Origin: Maridesulfovibrio sp.
Lineage (GTDB): Bacteria; Desulfobacterota; Desulfovibrionia; Desulfovibrionales; Desulfovibrionaceae
Direction: 5' to 3'
NCBI RefSeq assembly: GCF_963678865.1
Contig: NZ_OY787459.1
Location: 2,322,501 to 2,386,500, forward strand
Length of the DNA: 64,000 nt
Below are positions 15,696 through 23,825 of this stretch, piece by piece. The notes under the pieces were generated by a model that ran no database searches, was not told the origin of the DNA, and saw only the letters and a program-made list of their open reading frames with translations. Both the position numbers and the translations under genes were made by a program. Every line of letters begins with the position of its first letter. Position 1 is the stretch's first letter.

Positions 15696-16604
15696 ATGAT
15701 TGATGCTTTATCCCCTTGGGGTCTTACAACCCTCGAACGTCATAACGACAAGAATATTCCCGGCAGCCCGGAACGGGCTGTTTCACGTTCGGTGATTGAA
15801 GATACTGAGAACAGACTCTGGCTCATGGAACGCATCGCCGGTTCACAGATAGAAACACGGACCAATATTGCCGAGAACCTGCTGACATTGCAGGAGTCGG
15901 GCATGGACTGGCTGCTGCCTTACCAGAAGGACACGGACGGCAATTTCATTTCTGATGTGATGGGCTTCCCGTGGCAGCTATCGCCATTTTACGAATCCGA
16001 CGAACTTCCTAGACCGGAATTTGTATTTGATGCTGAGCGGGGAACTGAGCTGGCAATATTTATTGCCCAATTGCGTGAGCACAGCAAAGGCAAAGAGATG
16101 CAAGGGCAGGATCAATCCTTTGCACTGATAAATTATGCTCAAGAACTTGCCGAGACCATTAAGGAGCGTGAACCGCAGGTCTATGAACGGCTGGAACCGA
16201 TCTGCGCTCGACTTTTCCCCAAGATGGGAAAATTCCCGCAACTGCCCAAAGCGTTCTGCCATGGGGATTTCCATCCATTAAATGTACTCTGGAAAGGCAA
16301 GAAAATCGGCGCAATAATAGACTGGGAATTTTCCGGAATGCGCCCGGAAATCTATGATGTAGCCAACATGATAGGCTGCGTGGCCTTTGAAAACCCCGGA
16401 GCTCTGGGCGAAGGACTTATCCCGGCCTTCATGGACGGTCTCTACGACAACACCGACATAAGCGACGACAGCTACGAATCACTGCCCGCCTACATCCCCT
16501 CATTACGTTTTGCGTGGCTCTCCGAATGGCTGCGTAAGAAGGATCATGAGATGCTGGAGATGGAATTGGAATTTATGGAACTGCTGCTGGCGGTGATGGG
16601 TTAA
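15696..16604 (+). CDS. aminoglycoside phosphotransferase (APH)-family kinase
   Basis: This 302-residue protein has the choline/aminoglycoside kinase fold. The catalytic loop reads CHGDFHPLNVLW near residues 188-199. The metal-binding DWEFSGMRPEIYDVAN motif follows at about 209-224, so both the catalytic Asp and the DFG-like Asp are present. The frame is open from 15627, but the ATG at 15696 has a strong GGAGG site and the 23 codons before it lie in a repeat element. The substrate is unknown; such genes phosphorylate sugars, choline, homoserine or small metabolites. Nothing in the sequence suggests antibiotic resistance. It follows the AMMECR1-domain gene on the same strand. Confidence 0.88.
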   Translation: MIDALSPWGLTTLERHNDKNIPGSPERAVSRSVIEDTENRLWLMERIAGSQIETRTNIAENLLTLQESGMDWLLPYQKDTDGNFISDVMGFPWQLSPFYESDELPRPEFVFDAERGTELAIFIAQLREHSKGKEMQGQDQSFALINYAQELAETIKEREPQVYERLEPICARLFPKMGKFPQLPKAFCHGDFHPLNVLWKGKKIGAIIDWEFSGMRPEIYDVANMIGCVAFENPGALGEGLIPAFMDGLYDNTDISDDSYESLPAYIPSLRFAWLSEWLRKKDHEMLEMELEFMELLLAVMG

Positions 16605-16674
16605 AAACTGCAGACTCTGACAAGCTGCACAAAAAGACTAAATAACATTTTCATAAAAGTTCAAAGAGCCCTTT

Positions 16675-16700
16675 TTTTAAAAAGGGTTCTTATTTCTCCC
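16675..16700. terminator. bidirectional terminator between kinase and purN
   Basis: The inverted repeat agagccctttttt/aaaaaagggttct gives a stem with built-in T/A runs, so it can work on both strands between the convergent genes. It resembles the left hairpin of the intergenic repeat family. Confidence 0.6.
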
Positions 16701-16768
16701 AGTTAGACACGATCTTTTTTGCTTATGCCTTAAGAAAATAGACTCAGAGCAGGCCCGCCAGAGACGTC

Positions 16769-17443
16769 CTAAAATCCCTTCTCCAAAGGCGGATTGACCA
16801 GACTCAGCCCGTCCCGCTCAGCAAGTTCTACGTCAGCTTCGGCAAGCTTCACAAAACGGCCCTCAACAGACAGCCGCCCTTTTGCCAGCCATTGGGTAGC
16901 TTGGGGCAGAACACGATGCTCCTGCTTGAGAATACGCTCACGCAATTCATCTTTATCTTCGCCGGGATAAGCAGGAACTGCAGCCTGAATGATAACTGCC
17001 CCATGATCCATTTTCTCATCCACAAAATGAACGGTACATCCGGCTAAACGTACACCGTACTTAGCGGCATCTCCCTGCCCGTCCACGCCGGGAAAACTGG
17101 GCAGGAGAGCGGGATGTATGTTGATTATCCTGCCGGGGAATGCATTCAGAAATACGGGAGTAATAATACGCATGAATCCGGCCATAACCACAGCCTCGAC
17201 TCCGGCATCCTTGAGTATACGCACCATCTCAGTATCAAATTCTTCGCGGGAACCGAAATCCTTGTGGTTCAAAACCGCAGTGGTGATGCCGTAAGCTGCA
17301 GCACGTTTCAAACCGTAAGCATCTGCTTTATTGGAAAGAACAACTTTGATGGCTACATCAAGGATGTTGTCTTCCATTTTTTCAATAATGGATTGTAAAT
17401 TTGATCCGCCGCCAGAAATAAGAACAGCAATAGGAAGACTCAA
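16769..17443 (-). CDS. purN: phosphoribosylglycinamide formyltransferase PurN
   Basis: PurN transfers a formyl group from 10-formyltetrahydrofolate to GAR in purine synthesis. Visible motifs are the N-terminal IAVLISGGGSNLQS (residues 5-18), which binds the substrate phosphate; GFMRIITPVFL near 94-104; the catalytic HPALLPSFPG near 114-123, with active-site N and H in INIHP; and GCTVHFVDEKMDHGAVI near 135-151. The length of 224 residues is typical. The start is a TTG at 17441-17443, with GGAGGG 4 nt upstream at 17448-17453. That GGAGG lies in the GC-rich end of a repeat element (copy A). Confidence 0.95.
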   Translation of the reverse strand: MSLPIAVLISGGGSNLQSIIEKMEDNILDVAIKVVLSNKADAYGLKRAAAYGITTAVLNHKDFGSREEFDTEMVRILKDAGVEAVVMAGFMRIITPVFLNAFPGRIINIHPALLPSFPGVDGQGDAAKYGVRLAGCTVHFVDEKMDHGAVIIQAAVPAYPGEDKDELRERILKQEHRVLPQATQWLAKGRLSVEGRFVKLAEADVELAERDGLSLVNPPLEKGF

Positions 17444-17448
17444 GATTC

Positions 17449-17660
17449 CCTCCGGGGGCCGGAGAACCTTTTTTTGGGAAAAAAAGGTTCTCTGGACTCT
17501 CCAAAAAACTTTTTAATAAGCTGTCACTACGTTAGCAAAGAACGTCATAATATTCGGTTATAACTCTAAACTTCTCGGCGAAGCCCTAATAAAAAGTTTT
17601 GGGATTCTTAAACCCTTTTCCCAAAAGGGTTTGAGGCTCCCGGCAGGGCCGCCGGAGGCA
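17449..17660 (+). repeat. intergenic repeat element, copy A
   Basis: About 210 bp sit between cobA-hemD and purN and align by eye with 19278-19472. The order is a GC-rich end (cctccgggggcc), a strong hairpin (agaaccttttttt/aaaaaaaggttct at about 17463-17492), the tctggactct...aaaaac and ctgtcactacgttagc segments, cggcgaagccctaataaaaagttttgggattc, a second hairpin (aaaccctttt/aaaagggttt near 17610-17633), and the end gccgccggaggc. Ends are inverted relative to each other, as in MITEs. No ORF lies inside. Confidence 0.7.
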
Positions 17661-17693
17661 TACAAAAAAGGAGGGCCGCGTAGGTCCTCCTTT
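17661..17693 (-). terminator. terminator of cobA-hemD
   Basis: On the minus strand a stem AAAGGAGG/CCTCCTTT (17667-17674 with 17686-17693) is followed by TTTG. It lies 7 nt after the cobA-hemD stop. Confidence 0.7.
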
Positions 17694-17700
17694 CAAGTCG

Positions 17701-19215
17701 CTATTCAGAAACTTCCTGCACCAGAATGTCGACCAGTGCGGGGATGGTGTAATCATCGGGCTGAATATCCGGCTCATAACCGAACCCTTCAAGGGTCTTG
17801 GCGGTAATGGGCCCGATACAGGCGATTTTCACACTGTCTTTATATTTGTGAAAAACTTCCGGCTCAATCAGGTTGAAGAAATTTTCAACAGTGCTGGAGC
17901 TGGTGAAAGTCAGATAATCGATCTTTCCAGCTTCGAGGGCCTCGGCAATGGGACCGGGATCGTTCTCGGAAAGTCCGGTCTCATAGACAGGCAGGATCTT
18001 GACCTCGGCTCCGGCCTTACGCAACTCTTCGGGCAGCACTTCGCGGGCAACCTTGGCACGCGGAATAAGCACATTCTTACCCTTGATGCCTTTTTCAAGC
18101 AGCCCGGCAACCACGCCTTCTGCTACGTATTTCTCAGGTACGAAATCAGGACGGATGCCTCTTTCTATCAGCGCGTCAGCAGTTGCGGGGCCGATGGCAG
18201 CGATTTCGAGTCCAGCAAAGGCTCGGGCATCGAGACCGGCTTCGTCCATCTGATTGAAGAAATGTTTTACACCGTTTACAGAAGTGAAGATCAGCCAATC
18301 CCAGTTGAAAAGCCCTTTGATATCGGCCTGCACGTCAGTATAATCGGCTACCGGCTCGATGTTGATGGTCGGGAATTCGAACACACAGGCACCGAGCTTG
18401 CCGAGGGTGGAAACAAGGCCGCTGGACTGTTCACGGGCACGGGTAACTACAACACCCTTGCCGAGCAGAGGTTTTTTCTCAAACCAAGCCAGCTTGTCAT
18501 GCAGGGAGCAGACGCCGCCTACAACGATGATGGAGGGAGCCTTGAACTTGCGCTCTTTTGCTTCCTCGGCAACGTTTTCAAGGGTGGAGACAAAAGACTG
18601 CTGGTTGCAGCGGGTTCCCCAGCGCACGAGGGCTACCGGTGTTTCAGGATCGCGACCATTCTTGATCAGGTTTTCCGCGATCATGGGCAGGTTTTTAACG
18701 CCCATGTAAAAAACGAGAGTGCTAGTGGATTTAGCGTAAACTTCCCAGTTATGACCGGTCTTTTCCTTGGTAGGATCTTCGTGTCCGGTGATAAAACATA
18801 CGGAAGTGGTAAAATCGCGATGGGTTACCGGGATACCTGCGTAAGCAGGAGCGGCAACGCCTGCGGTGATGCCGGGGATAACTTCAAAGTCGATTCCGGC
18901 TTCAACCAGTTCTTCGGCTTCTTCGCCGCCGCGACCGAAAACGTAAGGATCGCCGCCTTTGAGACGGGCAATGACTTTTCCTTCCTGCGCTTTCTCAATG
19001 ATGAGTTCATTGATCTTATCCTGCGGCAGGGTATGGTCGCCGCCTTTTTTACCTACGTAAAGGATTTCGCAATCAGCTTTGCAGTAGTTCAGAAATTCGA
19101 TGTTTGCCAGATAGTCGTAGATGAGCACATCTGCGGTTTCCAGCACTTCTTTAGCTTTAACAGTCAGCAGACCGGGATCACCGGGCCCCGCACCAATCAG
19201 ATAAACCAAACCCAT
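17701..19215 (-). CDS. cobA-hemD: fused uroporphyrinogen-III C-methyltransferase / uroporphyrinogen-III synthase
   Basis: This 504-residue fusion has two activities. Residues about 1-245 are the SAM-dependent methylase (CobA/SUMT), with YLIGAGPGDPGLLTVKA (4-20), RLKGGDPYVFGRGGEE (about 80-95) and VIPGITAGVAAPAYAGIP. Residues about 250-500 are uroporphyrinogen-III synthase (HemD), with VVTRAREQSSGL and FTSVNGVKHFF near 305-315, and FTSSSTVENFF near the end. Together they convert hydroxymethylbilane to uroporphyrinogen III and then to precorrin-2, the branch point to siroheme (needed by sulfite reductase) and to cobalamin. ATG 19215 has the site gagggtgg; the upstream in-frame start at 19242 is unlikely. 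Confidence 0.95.
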   Translation of the reverse strand: MGLVYLIGAGPGDPGLLTVKAKEVLETADVLIYDYLANIEFLNYCKADCEILYVGKKGGDHTLPQDKINELIIEKAQEGKVIARLKGGDPYVFGRGGEEAEELVEAGIDFEVIPGITAGVAAPAYAGIPVTHRDFTTSVCFITGHEDPTKEKTGHNWEVYAKSTSTLVFYMGVKNLPMIAENLIKNGRDPETPVALVRWGTRCNQQSFVSTLENVAEEAKERKFKAPSIIVVGGVCSLHDKLAWFEKKPLLGKGVVVTRAREQSSGLVSTLGKLGACVFEFPTINIEPVADYTDVQADIKGLFNWDWLIFTSVNGVKHFFNQMDEAGLDARAFAGLEIAAIGPATADALIERGIRPDFVPEKYVAEGVVAGLLEKGIKGKNVLIPRAKVAREVLPEELRKAGAEVKILPVYETGLSENDPGPIAEALEAGKIDYLTFTSSSTVENFFNLIEPEVFHKYKDSVKIACIGPITAKTLEGFGYEPDIQPDDYTIPALVDILVQEVSE

Positions 19216-19559
19216 ATATCCACCCTCTCTAGTTAAAAGCATTTTTGATGCGTTTCACGCTTTTGACAAATTGATTTCGCCTCCGGCGGCCAGAGAAACT
19301 TTTTGAAAAAAGTTTCTCTGGACTCTTCAAAAACTCTTAATAGGCTGTCGCTACGTTAGCTAGACACGTTCATATTATCCATGTCGAATAACAAAACTAT
19401 TCGGCGAAGCCCTAATAAAAAGTTTTGGGATTCTTAAACCCTTTTACAAAAGGGTTTAAGGCCCCCGGCAGGACTCGTAGCCGTTAACGAGAAGCATCTG
19501 CTTCGAGTTTTACGGATACGTGATAACAGAGGTGTCGCCGAAGGCCTCCCCTGAATAAT
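19216..19559. other. gene-free stretch between cobA-hemD and valS
   Basis: This 344 bp stretch contains the cobA-hemD ribosome-binding site and start region, repeat copy B (19278-19472), and a short tail with the hairpin gaagca/tgcttc at about 19491-19504. No further coding was seen. Confidence 0.7.
19278..19472 (+). repeat. intergenic repeat element, copy B
   Basis: This is the cleanest copy of the element. Its left end gcctccggcggcc (about 19279-19291) is the inverse of the right end of copy A. A hairpin follows, cagagaaactttttga/aaaagtttctctgg. The middle contains tggactcttcaaaaactcttaatagg, ctgtcgctacgttagc and attcggcgaagccctaataaaaagttttgggattcttaaaccctttt. The right end is gcccccggcagg. 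Identity with copy A is judged at about three quarters by eye. Confidence 0.7.
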
Positions 19560-22214
19560 CTATTCCATTACACTGACTAATCTGTCTTTCAGCTCGGTCA
19601 GCTTTGCTTTCTTGTCGTTGATCTCTTCCAGCTTGGCTTTTTCCTTTTCAACAACTTCTGCGGGAGCGTTGCTGACAAAACCTTTGTTGGAGAGTTTCTT
19701 TTCTATCACTACGAGATCTTTGTCCAGCTTGGCGAATTCCTTATCCAGACGGGCAAGCTCGGACTCGAAGTCGACTGCGCCTGCCAGCGGTACGAAAAGC
19801 TCATTACCCTGAACAACTGCCGTGCCGGATGCGCTGGGGCCCTTTGCATCGGGACCTGCGGTTACGCTCTCCAGGCGGGCAAGGGCCTTGATAAGATCGG
19901 CGTTGTCGTTGATCAGTGCTGTTGTTTCATCGTTGGCAGTGCGCACGATGAGTTCCAACTTCTTGGAGGGAGCAATGAGCAACTCGGTACGGATGTTACG
20001 CACAGCGGAAACGATGCCCTGAAAAAGCTCCATCTGCTCGACGGCTGCTGCATTGCGGCAGTTGTCGCGCTTTTCGGGGAAGGCTTCGGTGGCAATATCG
20101 TTGTTTTCAATGCCGGGCAGCACGGACCAGACTTCCTGGGTAACGAAAGGCATTACCGGATGCAGCAGGACCATGGTTTCTGAGAGAACGGTCCAGAGCA
20201 CCTTCAATGTTGCACCCTTACGGGACTCGTCATCACTGTAAAGATCCGGCTTGATCATTTCAAGATACCAGTCACAGAACTCGTTCCAGATGAACTTGTA
20301 CATGGTCTGGGCCACTTCGTTGAAGCGGTAGGCTTCCACAGCTTCACTCATGGTGTCCTTCACCTCTTCGAGGCGATGCAGAATCCACTCGTTAGCGAGG
20401 CCGGATGCATCTTCGAGAGCTGCTTCAGGCTTCTTGCCGTCGAGGTTCATCAGCGCGAAACGTGCGGAGTTCCAGATTTTGTTGACAAAGTGGCGGTAGC
20501 CTTCAATACGCTGCTCGGAAAGCTTGATATCGCGGCCCATGGCGGCAAAAGAAGTCAGGGTAAAACGCAGGGCGTCAGTACCGTACTTGTCGGACATTTC
20601 CAGCGGATCAATGACGTTTCCGGTGGATTTGGACATTTTCTTGCCGTGCTCATCACGCACAAGGGCATGGATGTAAACATGGTGAAAAGGAATCTGATTC
20701 TGAAAATGAATGCCCATCATCATCATGCGTGCGACCCAGAAAAAGAGAATGTCGAATCCGGTAATCAGCACGGATGTGGGATAATACTTGGCCAGTTCCG
20801 GGGTCTCGTCAGGCCATCCCAGTGTGGAGAAAGGCCAGAGAGCGGAAGAGAACCAGGTATCAAGTACGTCTTCTTCCTGAGTGAGTTTGGAAGAACCGCA
20901 CTTGGTGCATTTGGTGGGGTCTTCATTGGCAACAATAAGCTCACCGCACTCTTCACAGGTCCATGCCGGAATGCGGTGTCCCCACCAGATCTGACGGGAG
21001 ATACACCAGTCACGGATGTTGTCCAGCCACTCGTAATAGACCTTTTCCCAGTTGGAAGGGAAAATCTGAGTCTCGGAAGGGACAGCGGCGCGGGCCTTTT
21101 CAGCCAGCGGCTTCATTGCCACGAACCACTGTTCGGAAACATGAGGTTCAATGATGGACTTGCAGCGGTAGCATTCACCCACGGAATGCTCGTGGTCGTC
21201 GATGGCAATAAGGCAGCCTTCGGCCTTGAGGTCCTCAACGATTACCTTACGCAGGTCATCTTTGAACATGCCCTGATATTTTTCAGGTGCGTTCTCATTG
21301 ATGTTGCCGTCTTCATCGAACACGGAAATAACTTCAAGGTTGTGCTTACGGCCCAGTTCCCAGTCGTTCATGTCATGAGCGGGGGTAACTTTCAGAGCAC
21401 CGGTACCGAATTCCATGTCAACGTAGGAATCACCTATGATGGGCAGTTCGCGGCCCACGATGGGCAGGATAGCGGTCTTGCCGATGAGGTGCTTGAAGCG
21501 GTCATCTTCGGGGTTCACGCAGATGGCGGTATCGCCGAGCATGGTTTCGGGACGGGTGGTGGCGATGATAAGTTCGCCGGAACCGTCGGAAAGTTTATAC
21601 TTGATGTTGTAGAAATGCCCCGGCTTGGGGGAATGTTCTACCTCGTCATCAGCAAGAGCAGTGTGACAGCGGTTACACCAGTTGATGATGTAATTGCCTT
21701 TGTAGATAAGACCTTCTTCGTAGAGCTGGACAAAAACCTTGCGTACGGCCTTGGCGCGCTGCTCGTCAAAGGTGAAGCATTCGCGGTCCCAGTCAACGGA
21801 TGCACCCATACGGCGGATCTGCTTGAGGATGTGGCCGCCTTTTTCTTCTTTCCATTCCCAGACGCGCTCGATGAATTTTTCACGTCCGAGATCGTCACGG
21901 GTCTTGCCTTCGGTCTTGAGCTGACGCTCAACAACGTTCTGGGTGGCGATACCTGCATGGTCAGTTCCGGGAACCCAGAGAACGTTTTTGCCCTGCTGGC
22001 GCTGGTAACGGCAGAGAATGTCCTGCAGGGTAATGTTCAGGGCATGACCCATGTGCAGCACACCGGTGACGTTTGGCGGCGGAATCACGATGGAGTAAGG
22101 ATCGCCGTCTGCTTCGGGATCGGGGGTGAAAGTTTTGTTTTCTTCCCAGTGGTCAAGCCACTTTTTTTCTACATCCCAAGGTTCATAACCTTTGGGGAGG
22201 TTTGATTCCGCCAT
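19560..22214 (-). CDS. valS: valyl-tRNA synthetase
   Basis: ValRS charges tRNA-Val. The 884-residue protein has the class I HIGH motif as PPPNVTGVLHMGHAL (residues about 35-49) and the KMSKS motif in GKKMSKSTGNVIDP near 530. Between them lies the editing (CP1) domain, with the TTRPETMLGDTA sequence near 215. A C-terminal coiled-coil tRNA-binding arm (DKEFAKLDKDLVVIEKKLSN) ends the protein. Paired cysteines (CEECGELI, CTKCGSSK) form a zinc-knuckle insert. ATG 22214 has an aggag site 7-8 nt upstream; the frame runs 36 nt further to 22250 but without a site. It appears to stand alone. Confidence 0.97.
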   Translation of the reverse strand: MAESNLPKGYEPWDVEKKWLDHWEENKTFTPDPEADGDPYSIVIPPPNVTGVLHMGHALNITLQDILCRYQRQQGKNVLWVPGTDHAGIATQNVVERQLKTEGKTRDDLGREKFIERVWEWKEEKGGHILKQIRRMGASVDWDRECFTFDEQRAKAVRKVFVQLYEEGLIYKGNYIINWCNRCHTALADDEVEHSPKPGHFYNIKYKLSDGSGELIIATTRPETMLGDTAICVNPEDDRFKHLIGKTAILPIVGRELPIIGDSYVDMEFGTGALKVTPAHDMNDWELGRKHNLEVISVFDEDGNINENAPEKYQGMFKDDLRKVIVEDLKAEGCLIAIDDHEHSVGECYRCKSIIEPHVSEQWFVAMKPLAEKARAAVPSETQIFPSNWEKVYYEWLDNIRDWCISRQIWWGHRIPAWTCEECGELIVANEDPTKCTKCGSSKLTQEEDVLDTWFSSALWPFSTLGWPDETPELAKYYPTSVLITGFDILFFWVARMMMMGIHFQNQIPFHHVYIHALVRDEHGKKMSKSTGNVIDPLEMSDKYGTDALRFTLTSFAAMGRDIKLSEQRIEGYRHFVNKIWNSARFALMNLDGKKPEAALEDASGLANEWILHRLEEVKDTMSEAVEAYRFNEVAQTMYKFIWNEFCDWYLEMIKPDLYSDDESRKGATLKVLWTVLSETMVLLHPVMPFVTQEVWSVLPGIENNDIATEAFPEKRDNCRNAAAVEQMELFQGIVSAVRNIRTELLIAPSKKLELIVRTANDETTALINDNADLIKALARLESVTAGPDAKGPSASGTAVVQGNELFVPLAGAVDFESELARLDKEFAKLDKDLVVIEKKLSNKGFVSNAPAEVVEKEKAKLEEINDKKAKLTELKDRLVSVME

Positions 22215-22444
22215 GTAAGGACTCCTGTTCAAATATAAATTCTTAAACAAAAAAATACGTAGCGGGTCGCCTTTTTCCGGCTTCCCGTTGCGTAGAGAAT
22301 TGCTAAGTTGGTTTCATTATAATATTTTTTAAAAAAGATGTGCTTTGCCTGCCCTGATTTTACGTGTATTTACAGGATCAGCGGTCAAAACAAAACACTC
22401 GCCTCGTCAACTTGCGCTACACACACTTATAAAGAGACACGAAC

Positions 22445-23689
22445 ATGTCAAGTATCTATATATTATGGGACGACTCCCATATCTGGGGGCTGCTGGTCAA
22501 AAGGGCCCTTGAAGCATGGAATATCGACCACGAATTGGTGCGTGGGCATCAAATAGCGCAAGGCATGCTTTCAGGCAAGCCTCCGGCGGCACTTATCGTT
22601 CCCGGAGGCTGGGCCAAAGGCAAGGCAATGAAGCTGGGCGGACCGGGAATTCTTGAAATCCAGAAATATGTTGGAGAAGGCGGCAAATATCTCGGTTTCT
22701 GCGGTGGAGCCGGACTGGGGCTTTCCGGCGCAGGAGGACTCAACCTAAGCTGCTGGCATCGCAAGGGATTTGAAAACAGACTGCATCATTTCTTAAGTGG
22801 GCATATAAAAGTTCAACTTGATCAATCTAGCCCGCTGGTTCCTGAAAGCCTTGGGAAAAATGCCCTGATTCCGGTCTGGTGGCCGGGCCAGTTCTCACCA
22901 AACAAATGTGATTCCACCTCTGTGCTGGGCCGCTACCGTGAACCGGGTAATGACTTCTGGGTGGCCGACCTGTGTGTTTCTTCTCTGCCTGAGGGAACTC
23001 TTAATGACTGGCGCAACATGTACGGAATCTCACTGTTTCCTGAATTCCTGCATGACCGCCCGGCAGTTATCAGCGGTCAAAGCGGAAAAGGGACCTTCAT
23101 ACTCAGTTATCCGCATCTGGAAACCCCGGCATCAGCACAGGCCAATCTATGGTTGTCACACCTCCTTGACCGCATGCTGAAACAGGATACGCAAAACCGC
23201 CCGACCCTTCCGGCTTGGGAACTGGCCGACACCCCACTGGAATGGGAAGACCCTGATCTTATTTCCGTACGCAGGTCTCTTGAAAAAATAATCGCCACAG
23301 GACAGGGACACTTCCTTCTTTTCTGGCGCAACCCATGGCTGCTGGGCTGGAGACGGGGAATTCCCGGAGCCGCTTTAAACAGCCTCTATGCACTTATCTG
23401 CAAAGTAACGGCCCACAAACCAAATGCAGCTTCTATTGAAGCATGGAACGCATGCAAAGATGAATTCATGAAATACATGACTGTATTTGAGGAAGGAGTT
23501 ACCGGGTATCTGCTTGCTGAGCGTTTTGCCATGACTATGCGCACTCTTGATCCGGACACAATATTCCCTAAAGCATTGCAGGAACAGCGAAACGGTCTTT
23601 TCGGACCGCCTCCCGGAGCCGGAGGAATTTACGCAAAATTGCTTTATATACTGGAAGAGCTTGTCTGGGTAATGCATAAAGTTGATTAA
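22445..23689 (+). CDS. BPL_N-domain (glutamine amidotransferase-like) protein
   Basis: This 414-residue protein has an N-terminal class I amidotransferase-like fold of the biotin-protein-ligase N-terminal (BPL_N) family. Signs are YILWDDSHIWG (residues about 5-15), ALIVPGGWAKGK near 49-60 and the nucleophile-elbow-like GKYLGFCGGAGLGLSG near 78-93, which keeps a cysteine in FCGGAG. The remaining C-terminal half is helical and not recognised. No biotin ligase domain is present. Its reaction is unknown; bacterial members may be amidase-like or non-catalytic. It stands between valS (divergent) and fapA, about 140 nt upstream of the latter. Confidence 0.82.
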   Translation: MSSIYILWDDSHIWGLLVKRALEAWNIDHELVRGHQIAQGMLSGKPPAALIVPGGWAKGKAMKLGGPGILEIQKYVGEGGKYLGFCGGAGLGLSGAGGLNLSCWHRKGFENRLHHFLSGHIKVQLDQSSPLVPESLGKNALIPVWWPGQFSPNKCDSTSVLGRYREPGNDFWVADLCVSSLPEGTLNDWRNMYGISLFPEFLHDRPAVISGQSGKGTFILSYPHLETPASAQANLWLSHLLDRMLKQDTQNRPTLPAWELADTPLEWEDPDLISVRRSLEKIIATGQGHFLLFWRNPWLLGWRRGIPGAALNSLYALICKVTAHKPNAASIEAWNACKDEFMKYMTVFEEGVTGYLLAERFAMTMRTLDPDTIFPKALQEQRNGLFGPPPGAGGIYAKLLYILEELVWVMHKVD

Positions 23690-23825
23690 CAAAACAAACG
23701 AGTTACTATTTGCAAGCTTTGTTTGAACAAATTTAAAAGATACTATAAGGTAAAAAGCAACCCAAAAGTCTAGACTTTCTGTAAACACAACCTGCAACTC
23801 AAGACATCTTCGGGCAGTGTGATCA

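Noticed and set aside
17848..19236. 462-codon plus-strand open frame
   Set aside because: It is the codon-aligned antisense of cobA-hemD, which has clear catalytic motifs; the antisense product has no recognisable domain.
20376..22205. 609-codon plus-strand open frame
   Set aside because: Antisense of valS, in register; openness is explained by codon bias.
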